This document shows positions 9,829-17,383 of a stretch of 64,000 nucleotides of DNA, piece by piece. The DNA comes from Shewanella maritima (GTDB lineage Bacteria; Pseudomonadota; Gammaproteobacteria; Enterobacterales; Shewanellaceae). The DNA is taken from the NCBI RefSeq assembly GCF_004295345.1, contig NZ_CP036200.1, forward strand, positions 620,001-684,000, read 5' to 3'. Below the pieces are notes generated by a model that was not told the origin of the DNA, ran no database searches, and saw only the letters and a program-made list of their open reading frames with translations. Positions within the stretch are counted from its first letter, which is position 1, and each line of letters begins with the position of its first letter. The translations under genes and the position numbers were made by a program.

Positions 9829-10270
9829 GGACCCTCCAAGAGCGATTTTTTTAATGATTAAATTGCTGTTTTCACTGTTATCATTTGAATCGAGCAAATT
9901 TTATCGCCAATCAAAATGTGATCTAAATACTCACAAATTGGTAAAGCTGACTTAACTTGATCTAGATCATACAATCGTTTGTTTTACCGCCTATATCAAT
10001 CAAATCATTCACATACACCGATTAAGATAAGGTAAAGTGAACTATTTACCCTTAAAAATTAACGCATGCTAATGTTCAGTATAAGGTAGGAAACACGACT
10101 TTTGTTGTAAAAATGTGAAATTCAGCAAAAATAATTAAAAAGCGGCTGCTTAGAAAGATTTACTGTATATCATATTGATTTTGAAAGGAGATTGGTTGTC
10201 ATTGCCGGTTACAAGATGATCCTTATAACCAGCATATACAATTGAAACATTCCCCCGATGACTAAAACAA
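9829..10270. other. Upstream regulatory region of the nap operon
   Basis: A non-coding stretch of about 440 bases, AT-rich, with no open frame of coding character. It holds the FNR-type site at 9957-9970. An inverted repeat GGTTA...TAACC lies around 10208-10231. Beyond that I see no recognizable gene or terminator for the methyltransferase gene that ends at 10271. Confidence 0.6.
9957..9970 (-). promoter_or_regulatory. FNR/EtrA-type binding site upstream of napE
   Basis: TTGATCTAGATCAT matches the FNR consensus TTGAT-N4-ATCAA at nine of ten positions and is centred about 135 bases before the napE ATG. Anaerobic activation of nap operons by FNR-family regulators (EtrA in Shewanella) is well known. 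Binding here is inferred from sequence only. No clear -10 box was assigned. Confidence 0.65.
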
Positions 10271-11176
10271 TTAAAGCTTATACCTCAGAACTTTAAGTGA
10301 CTTTTGCTCATCGATGTCCTTAAAAATTTCAGCGTTACTTAAGCGCTCTATAAATCTTAACTCAGGCGCAGTTTGCTCTACCTGTTGCATCAAAAAATCA
10401 CAGCTTAACTCTGGCGCGTTAAGACACAGCAGCACTTCGCCATTTGGCGCTAACAAACTAGGTAAACGCTTTAACAACCTTTGATAGTCTTTGGTTGCCA
10501 CAAAGCTACCCTTTTGATTACTTGGTGGATCAGCAATAATCAAATCGTAAGGACCAAGCTTGGTGAGCTTACCCCATGACTTAAAAATGTCATGGCCAAA
10601 AAAGCGCGCGTTGGCATCAAGCCCATTAAGTAAATGGTTACGTTTACCAATCGATAAAGCACCTTTACTCATGTCCATATTCACCACTTGCTTCGCCCCG
10701 CCTTGAAGCGCCATGACGCTAAAACCACAGGTATAGGAGAATAAATTAAGTACGTTGGCACCTTGGCTATGCTGCTTAACCCACTTTCGGCCATTGACCA
10801 TATCCAAAAACAAACCGTGGTTTTGCCCGCGAAGTAAATGCACTTCGAATTGAGCCCCATTCTCTGTAATCACATGAGGCTCGGGCACTTCACCGCAAAT
10901 AACTTCAGTGATAGTTTGTCCTCCTGCGCGATACTGAAACACCAAATTAAGCGCTACGTCATCATGACTTAACTTCCACTGCTCTGCTACCGCATCAAGC
11001 AGTTGCTGCTTAGCTGCTTCATCGAGCTCTTTAAAACTGGTAATGAGCAACACTGGCTTAAACCAATCCGCTAGCAAATGCTCTTCACCTGAAAACAACC
11101 CACCACGCCCATGAAATAAGCGCTCGGCGTTGTCTGTGATTTTTGCTTGGCTAATTGCAGCCAACAAACCTTTCAT
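10271..11176 (-). CDS. Class I SAM-dependent methyltransferase, RlmI/YccW-like without PUA domain
   Basis: A 301-residue cytoplasmic methyltransferase. The SAM-binding motif I is at about 142-154 (NVLNLFSYTCGFSV), an acidic ribose-binding strand follows (VNMDMSKGA), and the catalytic-type loop DPPSNQKGSF is at 216-225. This arrangement matches the family that includes the rRNA methyltransferases RlmI and RlmK. The N-terminal PUA domain of RlmI is missing, so an RNA base is the likely substrate but the target is unknown. It is monocistronic, downstream of a terminator and a 13-bp tandem repeat. Confidence 0.75.
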   Translation of the reverse strand: MKGLLAAISQAKITDNAERLFHGRGGLFSGEEHLLADWFKPVLLITSFKELDEAAKQQLLDAVAEQWKLSHDDVALNLVFQYRAGGQTITEVICGEVPEPHVITENGAQFEVHLLRGQNHGLFLDMVNGRKWVKQHSQGANVLNLFSYTCGFSVMALQGGAKQVVNMDMSKGALSIGKRNHLLNGLDANARFFGHDIFKSWGKLTKLGPYDLIIADPPSNQKGSFVATKDYQRLLKRLPSLLAPNGEVLLCLNAPELSCDFLMQQVEQTAPELRFIERLSNAEIFKDIDEQKSLKVLRYKL

Positions 11177-11239
11177 ATCTCTTTGCCTGATTTATTATAA
11201 ATTTTAAATTAAGCTGCTAGCTTCAAGTTCTTGTAACTC

Positions 11240-11278
11240 AAACTGCTAGCTTAAACTACTAGCTTAAACTACTAGCTT
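11240..11278. repeat. Three tandem copies of a 13-bp unit (AAACTRCTAGCTT)
   Basis: Units lie at 11240-11252 (AAACTGCTAGCTT), 11253-11265 and 11266-11278 (both AAACTACTAGCTT), perfectly abutting. A degenerate fragment (GCTGCTAGCTT) lies just before. It sits 64-102 bases upstream of the methyltransferase ATG, in its probable promoter or leader, and is a candidate for copy-number variation between strains. Confidence 0.9.
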
Positions 11279-11327
11279 TAACTTCTTGCTTTGCTAATAC
11301 TCAATATTAGTTTGGCTTAGTAATTAA

Positions 11328-11355
11328 AAGGCAAGAACCTATAAGTTCTTGCCTT
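11328..11355 (-). terminator. Rho-independent terminator after the AI-2E family gene
   Basis: AAGGCAAGAAC (11328-11338) pairs perfectly with GTTCTTGCCTT (11345-11355) around a six-base loop. The minus strand then continues TTAATTA. It is 45 bases downstream of the permease gene stop. Confidence 0.85.
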
Positions 11356-11399
11356 GCTTTAAAGGTGTAACGCTTTTAACGCTGCTGTTTGATTCGAAT

Positions 11400-12542
11400 T
11401 TAGCTATCTTGACTGTTTTCTTGCTTGTGCTGGTTAGCACTATCAATCAGCTTTGGCTGCGCCTCTGACTCACTGTCAACACTGGCAGTATTTTCGACAG
11501 ATTCCGCATCAAGCTCGCTGGCATCAGAAAGCAAAATTGACAGCCAGTTACCAGACTGACTCGACTCCAAGCCAATTTTAACAATCATAGTCAATGGCAC
11601 CGACAGCAGCATACCCACAGAGCCCAACATCCAGCCCCAGAAAATTAATGACAGGAACACGACAAGAGTCGATAAACCAAGGCCTTTACCCATGTACTTA
11701 GGTTCAACCACATTGCCCATCACCGTATTAGTACCTAGATACAAGGCTGCGGTAATACCCGCTGCTCCCGGCCCCATTTGAATAAACGCCAGTAGCACAG
11801 CAGGAACCGCCGCGATAATAGAGCCAATATTGGGGATGTAGTTAAATAGGAAAGCAATCACTGCCCATAGCAGTGCATAATCAACCCCAATGATAGTTAA
11901 ACCTATACCCACCACAGCACCGGTAGCTAAGCTAACCAGGGTTTTAATCATCATGTATTGATTCACCGACTGCAGAAATTTGTCGATTTGCTTTAAGCGC
12001 ATATCAGGGTCATCCAGCGCTAAATGAAACTTCTTCGGTAAGGTTTGCGCTTCAAATAGCATGAACACAATTGTCAGTATGATTAAGAACAAGTTAGCCA
12101 TCACATTGCCTACGCCTGAGAGCATATTGGTAGTCATACTCAAGGCGACACTTGGGTCAAAGTAATCAAGTACCTTGTCTTTTGAAATATGAATATTAAA
12201 GCTCTTAAGCTTTTCTAATATCCATGAAAACTGATCGATTAATTGCGTGCGATAAACAGGCACTTGCTTAGAAAATTCATTGATAGATGATCCAATTAGG
12301 CTTGCCAACCATAAACCTATAAGCACGATGAACAACATCAAAATGAGCACCGCCACACCTTTAGGGATTTTATAGCGGGTCATGGTGACGATAGCTGGGT
12401 TACAAATCATCGCAAGAAATGCCGAAAGTACAAACGGTACTACAATCGGGCTTGCCGCCTTTACCCCCGCCATAATCACGATAAGACAGGCCATCACAAT
12501 AAAGCTTCTTATTGCCATGGATGAATCCTGTAGTCCCTTCAT
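11400..12542 (-). CDS. AI-2E / PerM (YdiK) family membrane permease
   Basis: A 380-residue inner-membrane protein with about eight hydrophobic segments. It shows the family layout: two N-terminal helices (FIVMACLIVIMAGVKA, then PIVVPFVLSAFLAMICNP), a long soluble amphipathic stretch, and a C-terminal block with FNYIPNIGSIIAAVPA and the LGSVGMLLSVPL segment. Members export varied solutes. TqsA exports autoinducer-2 and some others act as sodium/proton antiporters, so the substrate cannot be told. The last 45 residues are hydrophilic, rich in Glu, Ser and Asp. A second start at 12518 (MAIRSF) has a comparable binding site. Confidence 0.8.
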   Translation of the reverse strand: MKGLQDSSMAIRSFIVMACLIVIMAGVKAASPIVVPFVLSAFLAMICNPAIVTMTRYKIPKGVAVLILMLFIVLIGLWLASLIGSSINEFSKQVPVYRTQLIDQFSWILEKLKSFNIHISKDKVLDYFDPSVALSMTTNMLSGVGNVMANLFLIILTIVFMLFEAQTLPKKFHLALDDPDMRLKQIDKFLQSVNQYMMIKTLVSLATGAVVGIGLTIIGVDYALLWAVIAFLFNYIPNIGSIIAAVPAVLLAFIQMGPGAAGITAALYLGTNTVMGNVVEPKYMGKGLGLSTLVVFLSLIFWGWMLGSVGMLLSVPLTMIVKIGLESSQSGNWLSILLSDASELDAESVENTASVDSESEAQPKLIDSANQHKQENSQDS

Positions 12543-12751
12543 ATATAAACCCTTAGTTGTTGGTGCTGGTTGTTTTCATTTGCTTGAAGTTCTAACACCT
12601 GAATCTTTTCGGTGTTAGTTGATTTGAGTTAACGCAAAAGTGCAAAGCAACTGAAAATGCTTTACTGTCTTAACTAAAGCTCTGTGCGTCAGTCTTTGCT
12701 AATGATACCGACAATAAATATTTTTAAAACAAGTTACTAGGACCAATATCT

Positions 12752-13126
12752 ATGCTCAACCCAAATACAGCAATTATCCGCATAAAAAACCTTCGCCTAC
12801 GTACCTATATCGGCATCAAACAAGAAGAAATCGACAACCAGCAAGATGTGATAGTCAATGTCGTGATCCATTACTGTGCTGAGCAAGCGCGTCAAAGCGA
12901 AGATATTAACGAAGCACTTAACTATCGTACCATTACCAAAAAGGTTATTGCGCTAATTGAAAATAACCGCTTTTCACTGCTAGAAAACCTAACCAGTCAA
13001 GTGCTTGCGATTGCCAGTGAGCACAATTGGGTTGAGTACGCCAGTGTCGAAATTGATAAGCCACATGCCCTGAGATTTGCCGACTCGGTGTCAATGGAGC
13101 TCTGCTACCATAAGCACAACGACTGA
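12752..13126 (+). CDS. folX: FolX, dihydroneopterin triphosphate 2'-epimerase
   Basis: A 124-residue cytoplasmic enzyme of the FolB/FolX fold that epimerizes the side chain of dihydroneopterin triphosphate. It contains [32 protein letters not shown] and [13 protein letters not shown], which follow the Escherichia coli FolX sequence closely. The glutamate of ENNRFSLLE lies in the pterin-binding region. TAGGA lies about 10 bases before the ATG. It is followed by yfcH on the same strand, the gene order also known in enterobacteria. Confidence 0.93.
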   Translation: MLNPNTAIIRIKNLRLRTYIGIKQEEIDNQQDVIVNVVIHYCAEQARQSEDINEALNYRTITKKVIALIENNRFSLLENLTSQVLAIASEHNWVEYASVEIDKPHALRFADSVSMELCYHKHND

Positions 13127-13228
13127 TCTCACAGTTAGCTGACTTCGTATATTTTTGCGTACGAACTAAGCTAAACAAATAACTTACATAGCGCACTTCA
13201 TTTACATCAACGCGGAGGTATCAGTTTG

Positions 13229-14122
13229 ATGAAGATATTAATTACTGGTGCCACCGGTTTTGTTGGCAAAGAACTTGTATCTGCACTCATTGGCCATCAA
13301 CTTGTCATCCTCACTCGTGATGCAAGACGCGCAGCCACCACACTTGGCACTCAACACGAGTATGTCGCGTCATTAATTGAGCTAAACGATCTGAACCATA
13401 TTGACGCAGTTATCAATCTTGCTGGCGAGCCAATCGTTGGCAAACGCTGGAGCGACAAACAGAAACAGGTCATTTGCGACAGCCGTTGGAACATCACCTC
13501 AGCGCTGACCCAGCTACTCAATCAAAGTAGTCAACCACCCCACACCTTTATTAGCGCGTCAGCGATAGGCTTTTACGGCCGGCAAGGTATGACACAAGTC
13601 ACTGAAGATAGCCCAGTTCATGAAGAATTTAGCCACCATGTGTGTAAAGAGTGGGAGCGCCTAGCACTTGAAGCACAATCTGAGCAAACACGAGTATGCA
13701 TCACCCGCATTGGTCTGGTACTTGGCGCCGATGGTGGCGCGCTAGAGAAAATGTTGTTGCCATTTAAGCTCGGTCTTGGCGGCCCCATTGGAGATGGCAA
13801 ACAAGGCTTTAGTTGGATTCATATTGACGATCTTATTGGGCTGCTAAAGTTTTTACTTGAGAACAGTCAAACTCAGGGGGTATTTAATGCTGTATCTCCA
13901 AACCCGATTAGTCAAAAAGACTTTGCCACAGCTCTTGGCAAAGCACTGCATCGTCCAGCCCTCATTCCAACCCCAGCTCTTGCACTGCGTCTAGCTATGG
14001 GGGAAATGTCAGATTTACTCACTCAGGGACAATATGTGGTGCCAAACCATGCTTTGGCGAGTGGTTATCATTTTGAATATTCAGATATTAATCAGGCGCT
14101 AAATCAAATTCTTAATCACTGA
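13229..14122 (+). CDS. yfcH: YfcH-like SDR-family epimerase (TIGR01777)
   Basis: A 297-residue NAD(P)-dependent atypical short-chain dehydrogenase. The Rossmann motif GATGFVG is at residues 7-13. INLAGEPIVGKRWSDKQK and SASAIGFYG are signatures of the TIGR01777 group. The substrate is unknown. GGAGG ten bases before the ATG supports this start, and an immediately preceding in-frame TTG (13226) is also possible. It lies 102 bases after folX and probably shares its transcript. Confidence 0.85.
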   Translation: MKILITGATGFVGKELVSALIGHQLVILTRDARRAATTLGTQHEYVASLIELNDLNHIDAVINLAGEPIVGKRWSDKQKQVICDSRWNITSALTQLLNQSSQPPHTFISASAIGFYGRQGMTQVTEDSPVHEEFSHHVCKEWERLALEAQSEQTRVCITRIGLVLGADGGALEKMLLPFKLGLGGPIGDGKQGFSWIHIDDLIGLLKFLLENSQTQGVFNAVSPNPISQKDFATALGKALHRPALIPTPALALRLAMGEMSDLLTQGQYVVPNHALASGYHFEYSDINQALNQILNH

Positions 14123-14148
14123 TAAATTTGCCGCTAAATCAATCTTCT

Positions 14149-15039
14149 TCAGATGTTGGCACGAATGATGTCAATTACAGCTTTATAACGGCTCGGCAGC
14201 TGCCTTTGGTTGTTGCTAATCATCAACAAAGGCTCGGTAACATTAACTGAGTTAAACTGGTTAAAATCAGCAATGGTAACCTTGTCATAGTAAGGTGAGT
14301 GCTTTACTGCGAACTCAGGTAGCACAGCAAAACCTAAGCCTTGAGACACGGGCAGTAATATCTGGTTGAGTTGATTAACAAACCCACGCACATTGACCTC
14401 ATGAGCAAGCGGCATAGCTTTGGCAAAATAATGCCTAACAAAACTTAACCAGTAGTGTTGCCCATCTGGATGGTTAATCATGCCAAGCTCAAGCAAGGCA
14501 TCAAAATCCCACATGCGGTGCGGCTCATCTTTAGGAATAACAACGCATAATCGTTGCTCACCTAATTGCACCACATTCAACAGCGGATGAGATATTTGCT
14601 GGGTAATTAAGCCAAGCTCAATATCACCGTCAATCACATGATTAATGATGCTTTTGTTGGGCGCAGCTTCGAGCATTATGGTCAAATTGGGGTGATTGGT
14701 TTGGTGCTCAATTAACTTTGAGTACAACTGCATTGCCATTGAACCTGAACTTGCTATGCGGCATTCACCTTGCGTTGCATCATCTTTATCCAATGTTGCA
14801 ATAAACTCGCTATGCTCTGCAAACAAGCGTTTTGCATATTGATATACCGCCTGCCCTTCCCTTGTCACTTCAAAACCTTTACCTAAACGATTTAAAAGTG
14901 GCCGCTTTAGCTCTTGCTCTAGTTTTTTCACGTGCTGAGTAACGCCTGGCTGGGTCATAAAAAGCCTCTCTGCTGTTTGTCCAAAGTGGCCAACATCAAC
15001 TAGGGTAATAAAGGTTTTTAAACAATTTGGACTCAACAT
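14149..15039 (-). CDS. LysR-type transcriptional regulator
   Basis: A 296-residue DNA-binding protein. An N-terminal winged helix-turn-helix (residues about 1-60, with CLKTFITLVDVGHFGQTAERL, then QPGVTQHVKKLEQEL) is followed by a periplasmic-binding-like effector domain. It is transcribed away from the VOC-family gene at 15188, the usual layout for a LysR regulator and its target. The shared 148-base gap holds an inverted repeat. The effector is unknown. Confidence 0.88.
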   Translation of the reverse strand: MLSPNCLKTFITLVDVGHFGQTAERLFMTQPGVTQHVKKLEQELKRPLLNRLGKGFEVTREGQAVYQYAKRLFAEHSEFIATLDKDDATQGECRIASSGSMAMQLYSKLIEHQTNHPNLTIMLEAAPNKSIINHVIDGDIELGLITQQISHPLLNVVQLGEQRLCVVIPKDEPHRMWDFDALLELGMINHPDGQHYWLSFVRHYFAKAMPLAHEVNVRGFVNQLNQILLPVSQGLGFAVLPEFAVKHSPYYDKVTIADFNQFNSVNVTEPLLMISNNQRQLPSRYKAVIDIIRANI

Positions 15040-15090
15040 GCGTATTAGTCTCCTACGCTGACACGATAATGCAAAATTAAATAAAAAATA

Positions 15091-15117
15091 ATTATCAATT
15101 TAATCATAAATGATAAT
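15091..15117. promoter_or_regulatory. Inverted repeat between the LysR gene and the VOC gene, candidate operator
   Basis: ATTATCAATTT (15091-15101) and AAATGATAAT (15108-15117) form a near-perfect palindrome with one extra A in the left arm. It lies midway in the divergent promoter region, where LysR regulators normally bind. It also faintly resembles a Fur box (GATAAT repeats), so the identity of the regulator is open. Confidence 0.5.
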
Positions 15118-15187
15118 TTTAATTTCTTACAGCATTTACCTAAACTGAGCTCATCAAATTGATTGCGACATAAATTAGGAGTATCAA

Positions 15188-15691
15188 ATGGCTAATACTT
15201 ACCCACGCAGCTTTTCTCACATCGGTATTTCAGTACCAGACTTAGAGGCCGCGGTTAAATTCTATACTGAGGTTCTAGGCTGGTACCTGATCATGGAGCC
15301 TACTGAAATTGTTGAAGATGACAGCGCAATTGGCGAAATGTGTACTGACGTATTCGGCGCGGGTTGGGGTTCATTTAGAATTGCTCACCTGTCAACAGGT
15401 GACCGCATCGGTGTTGAGTTGTTCCAATTCGTCAACCAGGAAAACCCAGAAAACAACTTTGAATACTGGAAAACTGGCGTATTCCACTTCTGTGTTCAAG
15501 ACCCTAATGTTGAAGAACTGGCTGAGAAAATTGTCGCAGCTGGCGGTAAAAAGCGTATGAAAGCACCACGATACTACTATCCAGGTGAAAAACCTTACCG
15601 CATGATCTATATGGAAGATCCGTTTGGTAATATCCTTGAGATTTACAGCCACAGCTATGAGCTGCACTACTCAAGTGGCGCATATAACTAA
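15188..15691 (+). CDS. VOC (glyoxalase I / extradiol dioxygenase-like) family protein
   Basis: A 167-residue single-chain protein with two beta-alpha-beta-beta-beta units. The four metal ligands of the family are in place: H11 (FSHIGIS), E77 (GVELFQF), H100 (VFHFCVQD) and E151 (NILEIYSHS). A metal-dependent lyase, isomerase or dioxygenase acting on a thiol adduct or similar electrophile is therefore plausible, but the substrate is unknown. TAGGAG seven bases before the ATG is a strong start signal. It is divergent from a LysR regulator and faces a small ABM-domain gene. Confidence 0.82.
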   Translation: MANTYPRSFSHIGISVPDLEAAVKFYTEVLGWYLIMEPTEIVEDDSAIGEMCTDVFGAGWGSFRIAHLSTGDRIGVELFQFVNQENPENNFEYWKTGVFHFCVQDPNVEELAEKIVAAGGKKRMKAPRYYYPGEKPYRMIYMEDPFGNILEIYSHSYELHYSSGAYN

Positions 15692-15771
15692 ACTAGAGCT
15701 TATAATTTAGTTAATGATAACGGCAGTAGTTTATAGCGTTAGTTCACTCGTGCTTGTTTAAGAGTGCTAGC

Positions 15772-15798
15772 GCTAAGATGTACTAGCTAAGACGTACT
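15772..15798. repeat. Duplicated 13-bp unit GCTAAGAYGTACT, 14-bp period
   Basis: GCTAAGATGTACT (15772-15784) and GCTAAGACGTACT (15786-15798) differ at one base and are one base apart. They lie between the converging VOC and ABM genes. Confidence 0.8.
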
Positions 15799-15800
15799 GA

Positions 15801-16094
15801 CTAATAGTTACTGCCGTATTTTCTTTTTATCTCAACGACTTCTACTTGGTATTCCTGATACCACTTTTGTTTACCGAACATTTGCGCCTTAGCATGTTCG
15901 ACATCTCGGTGCCATCGCTCAATGTCTTTTTCACTGTTCCAGTACGAAATAGCCACTTCCATATCACCCTCGGTGACCGCAATAAAATCGACACAGTGAT
16001 ATTTCTCGAATGCTAGCTCTCGCATTCTTGCGACCATTTCAGTGTATTGCTCATCTTGCTCGCCCACTTTGGCTTTAAAAATCACTGCATACAT
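15801..16094 (-). CDS. ABM-domain (antibiotic biosynthesis monooxygenase-like) protein
   Basis: A 97-residue dimeric alpha-beta barrel family member. It begins MYAVIFKAKVGEQDEQYTEM and contains the family's central stretch FIAVTEGDMEVAISYWNSEKDIERWHRD. Members include quinol and heme monooxygenases, but many have no known activity. AAGGA lies about ten bases before the ATG. It converges with the VOC gene, and the pair plus the LysR gene may form a small detoxification group, which is an inference from proximity. Confidence 0.75.
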   Translation of the reverse strand: MYAVIFKAKVGEQDEQYTEMVARMRELAFEKYHCVDFIAVTEGDMEVAISYWNSEKDIERWHRDVEHAKAQMFGKQKWYQEYQVEVVEIKRKYGSNY

Positions 16095-16177
16095 ATCGAG
16101 TTTGTCCTTACTATTGTTTTTATTGTTATTTGTGTAATTGCGCTATGTGCTACTAAACCACTATCGAACCCAATATT

Positions 16178-16214
16178 TGAACTCTTTATCGAACTCTTTA
16201 TTCGAGCTCTCTAT
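16178..16214. repeat. Three degenerate tandem copies of a 12-13 bp unit (CGAACTCTTTAT)
   Basis: TGAACTCTTTAT (16178-16189), CGAACTCTTTAT (16190-16201) and CGAGCTCTCTAT (16203-16214) follow one another. They lie downstream of purU and upstream of the ABM gene, both minus strand, in non-coding sequence. Confidence 0.8.
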
Positions 16215-16226
16215 TCGGGAAAGGCC

Positions 16227-17186
16227 TTAGAACACGACCGTTTTGTTGCCATAAACCACAACTTTCTCACTTAACACCAACTGCAACGCCTTGCTCAATA
16301 CGCTCTTTTCTACATCGCGCCCGTGGTGAGCTAACTCCTGAGCGCTATAACTATGATCAACATTAATGACATCTTGTTTAATGATCGGCCCTTCATCGAG
16401 ATTATCATTAACAAAGTGCGCTGTCGCGCCGATGATTTTCACTCCACGCTCCCATGCCTGCTTGTATGGCGATGCGCCAATAAATGCCGGTAAAAATGAG
16501 TGATGGATATTGATAATTCGATGGGTAAAATGACTGACAAAATTTGGCGTCAGTACGCGCATAAACTTAGCCAGCACCAAATAATCAGCCTGGTAGGGCA
16601 AGATAACGTCTAACATAGCCTGCTCATGTTGCTCGCGGGTCACACCCAGATGATCAACATAATGATATGGAATTGAGAACTTCTCGACCAATTTACCAAG
16701 TTCAGGGTAATTGCCCACTACAGCAGCAATCTCTACATCAAGCCCACCATAGTATGCCTTCATTAAAATATCGCCTAAACAATGGGCTTCCTTGGTCACC
16801 ATGATCACAATGCGCTTTTTACCCGCTTCGACCAGCTTTACGTGATTTTGCTTGGGCAGTACTTTGGCTAGATCATCAAGAAACAGTTGATCAGTAAACT
16901 CACCTTCAAGCTCAGTGCGCATATAAAAGCGGTTATTATCGCGGTCAACAAACTCTTTATTTTTTATGATATTGAGTTGATGCTGAAAACACACACCAGT
17001 GATTTTTGCTATCAATCCCTGCGCATCGGCGCAGTCTGTAATTAACACTTTGCGGTTAACACTTAAACCTTGCAGCTCTGGCTTCTCAGGTTTCTTTGGT
17101 TTATCAAATTTCTTTGGCTCGGATGAAGTTTGTTGTGATGTACTGCTCGCTTTCGATAGCGAAAGTTCACTAGGTGATGAAGGCAT
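16227..17186 (-). CDS. purU: PurU, formyltetrahydrofolate deformylase
   Basis: This enzyme hydrolyses 10-formyltetrahydrofolate to formate and tetrahydrofolate, feeding formate to PurT and balancing one-carbon pools. An ACT domain (about residues 46-120) precedes the formyltransferase-fold domain. The catalytic triad is visible as N226 and H228 (INIHHSFLP) and D264 (DNLDEGP). At 319 residues it is longer than the usual 280-290 because of an N-terminal tail of about 40 residues rich in Ser, Lys, Pro and Glu (KKFDKPKKPEKPE). The ATG at 17186 has GGAG eight bases upstream, so the tail is probably translated. It appears monocistronic. Confidence 0.93.
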   Translation of the reverse strand: MPSSPSELSLSKASSTSQQTSSEPKKFDKPKKPEKPELQGLSVNRKVLITDCADAQGLIAKITGVCFQHQLNIIKNKEFVDRDNNRFYMRTELEGEFTDQLFLDDLAKVLPKQNHVKLVEAGKKRIVIMVTKEAHCLGDILMKAYYGGLDVEIAAVVGNYPELGKLVEKFSIPYHYVDHLGVTREQHEQAMLDVILPYQADYLVLAKFMRVLTPNFVSHFTHRIINIHHSFLPAFIGASPYKQAWERGVKIIGATAHFVNDNLDEGPIIKQDVINVDHSYSAQELAHHGRDVEKSVLSKALQLVLSEKVVVYGNKTVVF

Positions 17187-17383
17187 ATATTGGCTCCGCT
17201 AAATATTACTTTCCAGCAGTTTGACATTGTGATGAACAAGATAGAGATACAAATAGTGATTTCAGAAGATATATGAGCAGGTTTTACTGTAGCAATGAGT
17301 TATTAATAAAAAAGCGCATAAATACTGAAGATTATGCAATCCAGACCAACAAATAAAAGACCTTGTCAGCCTTATTATCTGAT

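Noticed and set aside
9917..9935. TGTGA...TCACA resembling a CRP site upstream of napE
   Set aside because: The half-sites are nine bases apart. CRP needs six, so this is not a credible CRP operator.
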